NCBI GenBank assembly: GCA_036250225.1
Contig: JAPZLL010000014.1
Span: 62,001-126,000 of the forward strand
DNA: 64,000 bases
Reading direction: 5' to 3'
Source: Cercophora sp. LCS_1
Lineage: Eukaryota > Ascomycota > Sordariomycetes > Sordariales > Lasiosphaeriaceae
Positions 21,330 to 31,996 of this stretch are shown one piece after another (the stretch's first letter is position 1; each line of letters starts with the position of its first letter). Made by a program: the position numbers and the translations under genes. The notes below the pieces were generated by a model. That model saw only the letters and a list, made by a program, of their open reading frames with translations. It did not search any database and was not told the origin of the DNA.

Positions 21330-22870
21330 TCATTTCCCATCGTCACTTCGTGCTGGCCTCGTACTTTCCGGACTCAGCGGGCTCGGAAGGTACCCCAAAG
21401 TCGGTGAAGCCGGGTGTTGGCTCGGGGTGAGAGGACTTGGGAGCTCCAGCTCATGTACGTCGGGAATCAACTCGTCGCCCGGCTCGTGGACCATTAGTTC
21501 GTAGATCTCCTGAACCTCTTCCTTCACGTCCTGATTCTTTGCGTCGTCGTCTTTGATACCTCCATCCATCTCAGCCCGTAACTCGGTGTGCTTCCCATCC
21601 AGTTCTTTCCTCATCTCACTTGTGCCATCCATCTCTTTGGGCGGCGGCGCGAGAGCATCCATCTCTGCAAACGTATTCCCGTCCAGCTCCATCTTGGCAT
21701 CGACACCAATTGCCTTGTCTTCGTCAACGGCCGGGGTGTCTGGTTTCTCGTTGTCTGTCTTCTCTCGTTTCCTCTTCTGCCGCAGTAAGACAAAAATGAG
21801 AGCGCCAATGACGGCGGCAGCTGCGACAAACCCGGCGACGATACCAGCAATGGCTCCAGCCCCCAGCCCACCCCCACCACCAGCATTGCTGTTTTGATCA
21901 AGAACCACACCAGTGGGCCCCAGGGTTCCCCCAGTCGACGTCGCTGCACGGTCATTCTCCCTCGCCTCCTCAACCGTCTCAGCCCTGATATTCTGATACA
22001 GCCCGCTCTTGTCGAGGTACCGATACTGCGTTGCGTTCTTGGTCCCCTTGGCATAATCATCAATCGTGATGGTCTTCAAATACGCATTGAACGGCGCCTT
22101 GCTGAAATCGGCGAGTCCGCCCGCCCAGTCGATGGTCCCCTGCGAAGCAGTCGGCTGGCCAGCGACCCACGTACCGAGCTTCAGAAGCATTGGTGACTGT
22201 GGAAATCCAGAGGGCTTGCCATTGTCAGCCTCGACATACGGCACCGTTCGCACGACAACCCCGTCCACCAACCACTCAAGCTTCTCCGTCGTCCAGACGA
22301 TGCTGTACGTATGTATCGACGTCAACGGCTCCTTGACGGGGATGCTCATGTTGCGGTCATAGGTCTCGGTGTTCCCTTTGCTGAAATAATTGGTGTGCAC
22401 CTGCGCGTTGTCGTTGCCAACCCACTCCCAGTCAATTTCATCGAGGTCGTCAGACTGCATCACGATCGACGTCACGATACCGGCACCCTGCGCGGCCTGC
22501 AACTCCACGTCTACGCGGCCGAAAAACATGTACTTGGAGGTTGAGATGGTGGGCGCTTGGGAGACGGTCTCGATGGGGAAGATAAGCGTCCTGCCGACTC
22601 CGGGCACGGTCTCGAGACGGACCTCGGTGCCGGCCAGTTCGCCAATGACGGATCCGATTGTTGACAAACTGCCGAAGCTGACCTTTACCGTCGTGCCGAG
22701 GGCTGGCATTGGAGGACATGCTGAGGGAAGGGTCAGCAGGCGTCAGAGAGTGGATGGAGGCGAGTCAACAACTTACTTTTTTTCGTCGGGTCGCATTCCG
22801 AGTGTCCTTGTGCCCTCGCCAACGTGGCTGCCAGGAACAGCAGTGCTATTCGTCGTCTCCATGACGCCAT
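21330..22870 (-). CDS. GH16 CRH-family chitin-glucan transglycosylase with transmembrane tail
   Basis: Exon 1 is 22777-22870 (ATG 22870) and exon 2 is 21330-22720, with a 56-nt intron (GTAAGTTG to CCCTCAG); 494 aa. Residues 1-21 are a signal peptide (RRIALLFLAATLARA). CDPTKKTCPP precedes the catalytic domain, and DEIDWEW places the nucleophile at E126 and the acid/base at E130, as in Crh1/Crh2 enzymes that link chitin to beta-glucan in the wall. Instead of a C-terminal GPI signal it has a transmembrane helix at ~320-344 (AIAGIVAGFVAAAAVIGALI), a basic stop-transfer (RQKRKR) and a ~150-residue acidic cytosolic tail with repeated ELDG/EMDG motifs. The tail suggests a plasma-membrane form, perhaps with a signalling or sorting role (inference). 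Confidence 0.9.
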
Positions 22871-23680
22871 GTTGGAGGTGAGGCCCTTCCTGACAGAATG
22901 CAGCGAAATTCAGCGCCCCCTGGAGGGACCCTGGGAAGGCGCGACCTTTTGTTCTCTGCATCCTGCTGTTCAAAGGATTCTGCCCAGTGGAGAATGGGCG
23001 AACGGCATAAATTGGTCGTCGCGACGCTGCGCCTGCGACCATGGATGCCTGGTTGGTTGGATGCCGGATGAAGGATTCGCTACCGAAAGTGTGCAGCGTT
23101 GTGTTACAACGGTCAAGCGCGGCGAAGACTCGAGGAGATTGGTTTGCGGGCGAAGTTTGGCGCCAAGCACACAGGAGTGGAAGGCGCAAATGACCCCTGA
23201 ATTTTGGCCGAATTGGCCTTGGTGTAACACAATCTGAGCGATGGAAGGAGCCAACTGCCAGCAGTGCGATTTGGCAGTGGCAGAGACGTTTCCAACAAAG
23301 GTCCCCTGTTTCTTCGACTGATCTGGGTATCATTCAGAGCACCATGCCAGCCCTACTCAAGTATTTCCGGGCTCCCAGTCGCCCATTTACCGAGCTCGGT
23401 ACCTAGCATTCAATCCAGGTAAACAGTTTCGCCAATCAGCTGAGTCTGATTCTTCCAACTGCGGCTGTCTGCGCATTGACAGCTCTTGTGCTGTGTGAGA
23501 CGGCCACTTGGACAAACGTGATGATACTGGCGAGAGTCTTCCGAGGCTCATCAGGGCCGACGACTCCCTCCTTGAACTTCTTCACCTGCCACTTGCACCC
23601 CTTCCTCGAAGGCGCGAAAATAACCGCATGTCTTAAAATTCGAATGCCTCAACTCCGTCGGTAACCAGGCGTCATCCAAC
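22871..23680. other. Intergenic region
   Basis: The promoter of the CRH gene, then about 600 bp without a supported gene. It contains the 12-bp palindrome ACCGAGCTCGGT near 23389, which happens to resemble a cloning-site string. Confidence 0.4.
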
Positions 23681-24960
23681 ATGATGTCATTGATAAAAGC
23701 AGACCGTCGCCCCGAGGAACGCCAACCTTATTATTCTGCGGGCCCACACGCGTGGGTGCCGAGAACTCCTACGCGTCGACGAAATTCTCCGTCCGCGCAT
23801 GCCCCGTTGCTCTTCATCAGCCGATACTTCGCGAGGCTCACCTGTTTGCTTCTCATGTCAAATGCATCAATGTCCCTTGATTTAACGTTGAACACCATAC
23901 TCTCATCCATTAGGCGGCTCCTTCACTCGCCCGGGAAGAAAGAGAGTATCCAGGCACCAAGGGGCATGCACAAACTCCCGCTCGAGGTCATTGACATCAT
24001 CCTAGGCTGCCTTCCACCAGATTCCGCACTTGCGCTAACATTGGCATGCCGCTCGCTCCACCTTAAAGGCTTCCCCGAGGAAGTGCGTCTTCCACATGCA
24101 GCAGGACAAGAATTTCTTCAATTGCTCGAGCGAGACATATCCCATCTCTACTTCTGCCACGACTGCGCCGCCCTCCATTCATGGTCTTCCAGGGAGTATT
24201 TCGGCAAAACACGTTACCGGAGCGGTTGTCACAGTGAACGCGCCAACATGGCACGCGTGCCCGACTACCACGACTGGGGACTTAGCTTTACACGGGCCCG
24301 GCTCGCGATGAATCGGTATTTCTATGGCCCCCTTCATGGCCTTACTATGAACAATCTTGCTGTGGCCTCGGGGTCAAAATGATGAGTTCGTGGAACGCCA
24401 AGGTCGTCAACGACAACCTTTTTTCCTGCGAGTCGGATACCCTGCGAACCCATGGAAAGAACCAGAGAGCATTGAGGGACTGGCTTGAAGAATAACCACG
24501 TAAAACTCCTCTCGCGGGCTGACGGGTTCGCCGCCCGGTTGATTATTGATCTTGATCCGGATCCGGACTCGTTTGCGCTCTTTCGGGAAGTCACGGACGG
24601 CCCTATCCGTTCCTGCCCCGTGTGTTTTACTGACTTTCAAGTACAAGTTACCTTGAACACTAACCCAGGTCCGGCGAGAGGCTAGCTCAGTTAGTCCGGA
24701 AGTGAGTCCAAAACGCCAAAGGCCAGGGACTGGATCATCAAGATCACCCAGTGGCACAAGCCTGCCTGGAAAGTGCCGATCCCTTACGATATCTAATGGC
24801 GCAACCTCCGCTCTTACGAGTCCAACGTGGTGACGCGGCGATCGGATGTCTGCGAAGCGGGCATGGTCCGCAAGGAGTATATCGGCCAGGATGAAGGCTT
24901 GGATGATGAGACCGAGGCCTCTTTGTGTATCTTAGCAAGATTGACCGGTGCTGATTGCTT
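23681..24960 (+). pseudogene. Decayed F-box protein gene
   Basis: The first frame (to TGA 24380) has an F-box-like helix pair, KLPLEVIDIILGCLPPDSAL, followed by the HLYFCHDCAALH region usual in fungal F-box proteins. The C-terminal parts continue only in other frames: HVKLLSRADGFAARLIIDLD to SCPVCFTDFQV (about 24490-24680), then WIIKITQWHKPAWKVPIPYD, an in-frame stop and WRNLRSYESNVVTRRSDVC (to about 24950). The order matches one ancestral gene, so this copy has at least two frame breaks and a stop. F-box proteins recruit substrates to SCF ubiquitin ligases; this one is probably dead. The true start is uncertain. Confidence 0.7.
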
Positions 24961-25303
24961 GCATCCATGCGATATTAGGCGGTAGTTTGCATAGAGCTGG
25001 GACTCGTATCTACCTGGAAAGACGTGGGTTGCGGAAGTTGTTTTTTGTTGTTACCGACGCTGGGATTTGGTGCGCATCAGGACGCCAAAGACTCTTTTCT
25101 CACACTGGACTGATATTTGCCCTGTAAGGGCCCAGAAGGATCATTGCCGAGCAGAGCTGTGAGGGCGTGACCAGGGACTGAGACACGTCAGCGCTTAGGG
25201 CAGGAACTAACCTCCCTCTACCTATCTTCTCTCGAGCCCTTTTTCAGTCGCATCTTAGTATCGCGTGCACGTCATCTTTCTAATTCCACTTGTCCTTGAT
25301 ATA
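24961..25303. other. Intergenic region
   Basis: The 343 bp between the F-box relic and the HET relic. Nothing further is visible. Confidence 0.4.
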
Positions 25304-27468
25304 ATGCCATCTGTGGCCAAGCTCTGCAAAAATTGCGCCCGAATCCCCTTTGACGAACTCCAGCAAGGAACTTCCATCACCAAGGAACTTGTTACAGTCT
25401 AGGGCCATGGTCCCGGGTCAAAAACAGGAAGTGGTGTTCTTTCTGTCGTTTAGTTAAAAGGGCCCTCCGTCTGTCCCGCAAAGTCGACCCCAAGTGGATG
25501 GGAGAGGTCTCCTCCCAGCACCAACAGGTCAGGCTTTGGCATAGACCTCGCGATGACGATAGCTGCTATTATGAGCGTCGCCATGGTAGTTCGGATAATG
25601 AGCACCGTGAGGATGCCCAGTTAGGGCCTGCTCTGTACTTTTCCGAGGCATTGTCGTTCACTAGCGGCTTCTACCTTGCATTTGGCGCCCCGGAAACGAT
25701 GATGGGGAAACATTCAGACACAAGAACCGTTGGAGTGGCTACCTTGTACCTGCGATCCCCGCCCTAGTAGACCTCGCAAGGATATCAAACTGGATCGAAA
25801 GTTGCGCAAAAAGGCATAGCTGCGTCATAGTCCCGAATGCTATCGCCTTCTTGGGAATGCCGCTTTTCCGCTTTACCAACGCCTTGGGCAGATGCTTCGT
25901 CGAAAAGAGCGCACTTGTCTATATGTCGCGTTGAGTTACGTATGGGGATTTGTTGCCCACTTCAAGTTGACAGAAGCCAACCGCTCCGATTTCATGCTGC
26001 CTGGGGCATTGGATAAACTCGACAAGCGGTTGCCAAGAACCATTCGCAACGCCATGACACTTGTGCGAGGGCTCAATCTCCGGTACCTATGGGTAGACTT
26101 GTTGTGCTTATCGCAGGACTACCAAGTGGACTTGGAACGGGGTGTCAAAGCGATGGACCGGATATACGAGCAGGCATGGCTTACCGTTATTGCTGCGGAC
26201 GGCAAAAATGCCAACGCCGGGCTCCCTGGGATCCCTGGGATTGAGACCGACAATCGAGAAGAACGACCCGCGTTGCACGAAATAAAGGCGGGAATCCACC
26301 TTGGGGTCTTTATGACCCCGGACGTTCGACTGAAGAAGACGGTCTACGAGACCAGAGCGTGGGACGTGGGTTCGGGCTTCTGTTTGATTCGAGGCCCGCC
26401 ACTGACTGAGCCGCCAGATATCAAGAGCACAGCTTGTTGAGGCGCAAGCTGTACTTCTTCGACAATGAAGTTGTCTTTCGGTGTAACCGACGCGAGTGTT
26501 TCGAGAGCTATCTGGATGGTGTCAAGCGCGAAATCTTGGGCCATGAGTTGAAAGTTTCAAGGACGTTTCAGGGCGCCCTCGAAATGCACCGCCCACTCGC
26601 CGACTACGCAGATGTCCTGGGCCACTTCACGGGGCGTACTCTGGCTTACCAGTCAGATGCCCTTCGGCCAACCGTCGGTATCGTCTAGAGGTTCTCACGC
26701 AAGTGCAGGCACGGCACTTTGCAGGGCTTGCCAATCGGGGCGTTTGACCGCTTTCTGTTCTCCGGCACCAATCTCTGCAGACACCACGGCTTTCCGAGCT
26801 ACTCCTTTTCCGGGTGGATTGGTAGAGCGAGCTTCAACAACAGCGATTACTCCAGTAAGCACTGGCTCAACTATTGGCTCAACTTCCGGACCTGGATTAT
26901 CTGGTACAAGCGGAGCCCCAACGGTGTTCTGAGCTTGGTCTGGGATCCGGCAGCAAACCCATCGTTTCCCAAGTCCAACCCTTGGTTTGAGGCTTATCGG
27001 GGCCGGACACAGTTTGAGGCTTCCCTCCTTGAAGTTGACACGACACAAACAATACCACCACATGAACCGCCATCACTCACGAAACTTTCACCGTCCTGTC
27101 CGCTCCTCCAGTTTTACACCGCGGTTATCTTTCTGAAGTTGGAAGACTTGAACGTCCTCACTAGCCGTGCCACACTGATTGGAAGGGACATCCGAGTCTG
27201 CGGCCATATTATCGTGGACAGCCTAGAAGAGAAGCAATTCTTAGCAACCAAGGGTCCTGTCGAGGTTGCCTTGCTCTCCGAGTCGAGTGGAAGGCCTGAT
27301 CTACATTTGAGAGGAGCAGCATGGTGCTATTCTGGATCTTTGCGCATAGCAAGGGTAGCACCTGAGTTCAGATTCGACTTCTACAACGTCATGATTGTTG
27401 AGCGGGGCAAAGGGCTTGCGGAACGGCGTGGCACTTATTTGGAAAGACACCGCCCATCAGAGCTTTGA
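25304..27468 (+). pseudogene. Decayed HET-domain gene
   Basis: ATG 25304 begins MPSVAKLCKNCARIPFDEL, the Cys pair usual at the start of HET proteins, but a TAG follows about 30 codons later. The HET core is open at 25892-26440: YVALSYVWGF, LNLRYLWVDLLCLSQD, MDRIYEQAWLTVIAADG and YETRAW. It then shifts to the frame reading RRKLYFFDNEVVFRC and later to QGLPIGAFDRFLF...GFPSYSFSGWIG, which ends at 27468. Between 26360 and 26412 lies a possible intron (GTGGGT to GCCAG), but it does not restore phase. HET proteins trigger incompatibility cell death; this copy is almost certainly non-functional. An intact HET gene lies at 59147-61279. Confidence 0.8.
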
Positions 27469-27952
27469 ACCTGGGCCTCAGTGGAAGCAGATCGTCCTGG
27501 GGTAGAAAGGGTGAGACTGAGAAAATGAGCTATATCGTTGGCGTTTGACCTATTTCTCCCCAGCAGCCTCCTTTGTAAGGGAACACCTAGACTAAAAGGC
27601 TCGCGGCCGTTCAAATGGTATCCGGGGCCTCCAGAATGTAGTTAAAGACCTCGGCTTTGTTTTCTGACGCCTTTATGAGAGAGAACTTGTCGTCTCGGCG
27701 TCATACTAACACGGTGATTGTGTGAGCACCATTGGTGGGTTACCAGGAACTTGGACGGGCCATCTTTGTTTAGGAATTTTGTGAGGGAGTTCCACATAAC
27801 ACTGAACATGAGTTTGAGAAACAGCGCATCTAATAAGATAAGGCTATCAAGGTAATTAGAAAGACCAGGGGCATCACCTCACGAAGCAAGCCTCTACTCT
27901 CATATCCCTGCGACCCCTCCAACCTCCAACCTCCAACTTAAACCACACCACT
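27469..27952. other. Intergenic region
   Basis: The 484 bp between the HET relic (plus) and the b561-type gene (minus), so mainly convergent 3' sequence. No feature is seen. Confidence 0.4.
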
Positions 27953-29024
27953 TTAAACCCTCGCAGCCGCATCCCTCGTCCCCGCATCCCTACTCCCCCT
28001 CCTCTCACCGCGGCTACTAATAGGGCTCACACTCCTCCTCCTATCACTGGCACTGACACTGCTCCCCCGACCCCTGCCCTTCGCGCCCGTCATAACCGCC
28101 GCGGCAGCACTCACAGGCGGGACAGCCTCCTTCACCGCACCATCGGCAACCTTTCTATTCCCCCTCAGCCTCCGAATTTCGGCAAACAACGCGACAAGCA
28201 TCCACAATCCCCACATTACCGCCGCAACAATGATATAAACCCTCTTCTTATACGCCGACGCAGCCGCCAAATTCAGTCCCAACCCGCCATTAATAATCCC
28301 AATCGTGATCCCGACCCGTCCATTAAACAGATGCAAATAACTCCACACCTGACGTCTCCGGACCTTCTTAAACTTGGCATGGTGCACCCACCCCAGCAAC
28401 GCCTGGGGGAGCAACATGACCAGCACGACCAAGCCAATGATAGGGTGATAACTCGTCGACTGGTTGGTGAGCAAATTGCCCCCGCCCGCAAAGGGAAGCT
28501 GGACGTAAACAGCTAGATAAATGCCAATGCCCGCGCCGGCGATGTAGACGCAAAACGCAAGGACCTGGAAGAGAGCGTGCACCCAGATGGCGAAGCGGCC
28601 CGGCCAGAGACGCATGAGGATGGAGCCGACGGGGAAGAGGATGACCATGGCTACGCCGCACAAAATGCCGTGGATGTTGCGAAAGTAGGAAGCGGTTGAG
28701 ATGTCAAAGGGCAGGAAGCCGTTGCCACCGGGGAAGTTGCCGTTTGCTCCTCCGTTGCCGCCTCCGCCAAAGCCTGAGCCGGAACCGCCGCCGAAACCGT
28801 CTGTTCCGGTTCCGGTTCCGGTCCCGGTTCCGCTATAGCCGCCTCCGCCGGAGCCGCCTCCGCCATGGCCGCCCCACCCACCTGGGGGTCCGTGGCTTTC
28901 TGCTAGGGTTGCTGCGGCCGCGTGGTGTTAGATTGGAACGGAAAAGAAGAAGAGGAAACATACCGAGGCAGAGAATGGCTGCCAGGCCTGTTCGAAAGGA
29001 TATCATTTCTCGTAGGGCGGCCAT
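27953..29024 (-). CDS. Cytochrome b561-type membrane protein with Gly-rich luminal segment
   Basis: Exon 1 is 28964-29024 (ATG 29024) and exon 2 is 27953-28911; the 52-nt intron runs GTATGTTT to GGCCGCAG; 339 aa. A signal peptide (RTGLAAILCLATLAESHG) is followed by a ~60-residue Gly-rich stretch with Thr-Gly repeats. Five membrane helices follow. Four histidines at the b561 haem positions are visible: NIHGILCG, WVHALFQ, SYHPIIGL and YLHLFNG. The C-terminus (~70 residues) is basic and Ser/Arg-rich and probably cytosolic. Many fungal relatives carry an N-terminal DOMON or CBM domain; here only the Gly-rich spacer is present. The expected role is transmembrane electron transfer, for example to extracellular acceptors. 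Confidence 0.88.
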
Positions 29025-30620
29025 ATCGGCGAGCGTTTGTTAGGTTGTGTGTCTGTCACTGAGGAGAGACAAAAAAAAGAAGGGGAAAATCCCCGAGGGA
29101 TGGCGCAGGGGGATATAAGTGCTTGTGCCAAGTCGCGGGCGCGCCTATAAAAGGCACGGTTCAAACCTGGGAGATGGTCCCCTTAGATCCTCCTTGGGGG
29201 TCGGAATTAATTTGTAAAATGCCCGTATGGCCGTTGGGGGAAGTGCGGCTCACTCGCCCAACTGTCTGATCGACTCACACACTGAGCGGGAAAAGTGTGT
29301 GGTACCCAGCCACCAGGGGCCTGAGCTGAACAAGAACGAATGTGGTGGATAAACGAAGTGCAACCCAAGCAAATCGCGGAAAAGGCTTGGGCCGAACCGC
29401 CGATACTATCGAGCTCTCTCCCTGTGTAGTGGAAGAGGCCGTTTGGGAGAGGCCCCCCGCACCTTGGTTGACCCATTTTACCCGTCAGCCCTGTGCCTAA
29501 CCCTATAGGCCTGGAGATCGCTGAGCCACCTGCAGGAAGACGCGTCACTGTCAAACACGGCACAGTCGGTCGCCCTGCATGGCGCCGCATAGTGGCCGGT
29601 GTTCCCCCACCGCCCATTCGGCCCCGAGCACGACTTGGCGGTGGTGCGATGCCAAATGCCTGGCTGTCGAGTGGTCGCCGCCGACAGAAAATGGCTGGCA
29701 CTTGCTTGGCCTGCGCCCGACTATCTTCTTGGCTGCTGCGATGTCCAAGTTCCAGCGGCTTTTTGGTGTCGGAGAGGGTTGCAGTGAGCACGGTAGATGA
29801 CGACGCCTCTGCCGTCGTCCCATGTGTCGCATCTGTTGGGCTGCGATCCTCTGCAAAGCACAGCGGATCGGTCAAAATCATCGGTTGACGACATCCGCGT
29901 CTCTACGCCGAGGCAGAGGCCTCCAGCCGAACGGTATCATCGAGCCGGATGTCGGTTTTTGCAGGTCCGTAAAGACGCCGATGCCTTCGTGTTAGGTGAC
30001 GTCCTCCCGGCAATTGGCAGAGGGAAGGAGGGGTCAACGGGAGGATCACTGAACAGCTTGAGGGCGGCGCCATCCTGAGCGTTGCCATTGCACAAGAGGC
30101 TGCACAGCTATCGCCATCCAAAAGTATTGCCGAACAATGTGCTACCACTGGCATATAAGATTTTGTGATATGGTGTGATGTTGAAAGAAAGTTGAGCCCA
30201 AAAGACGACGTCGCGGCTGGTCACATTCTGACAGCTCGAGGGTTAGGGGAGCGTCTTCTCGCGGGACTCGCACGTGACTCAAATGTTGAGCTGAAACTGG
30301 CGAGCGGGACCCACTTCCCTCTGACATTGACGTGCATCACGAGTCATGTTTCATCGCCACCGAACCATCCATCTCAAGAAATCCAAGTCGCGACGCGCCA
30401 TGTATTAAACGCTAGTAAGTAAACATCATGACCAAAAACCGCAATCGCGACGAAGCGCGCCATGCAAACAGCCGACTTTTTTTTTATCGGTGGCCCATAA
30501 CACCGAGGGGAAAAAAGAATCCAGACATTGTATTCCGAAAAAAATGCCGAATCCAAGTGGTATATACTTTGTCCCAGATCACTCCACCCAGTAGCTCGTC
30601 CCATTACGTATTTACACGCC
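29025..30620. other. Intergenic region without a supported gene
   Basis: About 1.6 kb upstream of the b561-type gene. Long GC-rich frames exist on both strands at 29200-29890, but their translations lack domains and overlap one another, so I treat them as chance. 30470-30560 is AT-rich and next to the GH72 3' end. Confidence 0.4.
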
Positions 30621-31996
30621 TTAAAGCATCAGAGCGCCGAACAGGGTGAGCGCGAGGGCCCCACCAGTCACAAAGACTGACGGGCCCATCATGGCGCCGG
30701 CGTTTTGGCTGGAGCTGCCACCAGAGCCGGGCTCAGCATCCTCGGTCGAAGCACCACCAGCAAAGTGCGAGCCAGGGCCCTTGAGGCCGGGGCCCTTACC
30801 AGCGCCGTCCTTGAAGTAGGCCTTGGCGCCTTCGGGCAGCGCCGGGAGGCGGGTGCTGGTCACCATCCAGTGGTCATCTTCGGCGGGGCAGGGCTGCGAC
30901 TTCTGGGTGGGGGTGTAGCCACCGTCGCCAGAGGGGGCAGGGAAATCCTTGAGCGCCTTCTGGAAAGCGGCAAACTCGGGAAGCTCTTTGCGGGGGCCGG
31001 TCTGCGCCTTGTCGGCGATGGTGACAATGCCAAACTTGTTCGCCTCGTACGTGTACTCGTACATCAGACCACCGGAGTAGACACCCGTCATGTTGCTGTG
31101 CATAAGCGACTCAAGCTCGCCGAAGTCGCGCGTGTTCTGGATGCAGCCGTACTCGGAGAGGAAGATGGGGAGACCGTAGTCCGTGAAGTTCTGGACCTTC
31201 TTGTCCCATCCGGAGATGATATAGTTGCTGGTGCACCACGAATAGTCGTTCTGCGAAGCACAAGATTAGCAAGTCTTCAAGTTGGCGCCCAAGGGCACGG
31301 GGCCAGCGGGCTACTCACAAACGCAAAGAAATCGCTGCGCTCGTCGTCGGTGCCGCAGTTGAAGTAGGCGGCAGTTTGCATGCGGTTGGTCGACACATCG
31401 GCGGCCGAGTAGCCGACAGGGATGAAGCGGTAGTTGCGCTCGCGGATGTACTGCCTCATGTCACGGGTAACGGCCTTGACGTAGCGGGCCGACAGCGTCG
31501 TCTCCTTCTCGTCGTGGATGACCTCGTTTCCGGAGAAGAAAGCCATGGTGTTGGGGTACTTGGCGAACGCATCGATAGTAGCGAAGACGCTCTGCAGGTA
31601 CGCGGCGTTGTACGAGGGACCGGGATCGGCACGGTTGATCGAGTAGAGCGGGTTGTTCGCATCGAGCACGACGTAGATGCCATTGTCGGCCAATTCGTTC
31701 ATGCACTCATCGTGATCCAACGAGTTATCGGTCGAGTAGACACGGATGACGTTGATCCCCAGCTTGACGAACTTCTCGATGTCGGGCTTGCAGATGGCGG
31801 GGTTGGCCAGGGGATCGAGGTTGGCCGACGAGCCGCCGGGCTGGTAATCGACACCACGGATGTAGAAGCGAGTGTTGCCCGCAAAGAAGGCATTGCCCTT
31901 GACCGTGATGGGCGTGATCGAGGACTGGCGCTTGGTCGGGGTAGCCTGGACGGCTGTGACGGCGGTCAAAGCCGACAAAAGGGAGACGGATCGCAT
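30621..31996 (-). CDS. GH72 beta-1,3-glucanosyltransferase (Gas/Gel family)
   Basis: Exon 1 is 31319-31996 and exon 2 is 30621-31250, joined in phase 0 by a 68-nt intron (GTGAGTAG to GCTTCGCAG); 435 aa. The signal peptide is residues 1-18. The catalytic domain has the acid/base E158 in FFSGNEVIHD and the nucleophile E259 in IFLSEYGC, with RGVDYQPGG near the N-terminus. It lacks the Cys-rich C-terminal X8/CBM43 module of the longer subfamily. It ends in a Gly/Ser-rich stretch and the hydrophobic VFVTGGALALTLFGALML, a GPI signal. It elongates and remodels wall beta-1,3-glucan at the plasma membrane. A leader of more than 100 bp precedes ATG 31996. Confidence 0.93.

Noticed and set aside
23385..23405. 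CGAGCTCGGTACC string resembling a cloning polylinker
   Set aside because: Only 13 bases match and the flanks are ordinary genomic sequence; a chance palindrome is likelier than vector.
29207..29888. Long overlapping frames on both strands (up to 224 aa)
   Set aside because: GC-rich chance frames without domain, signal peptide or splice partners; mutually overlapping.
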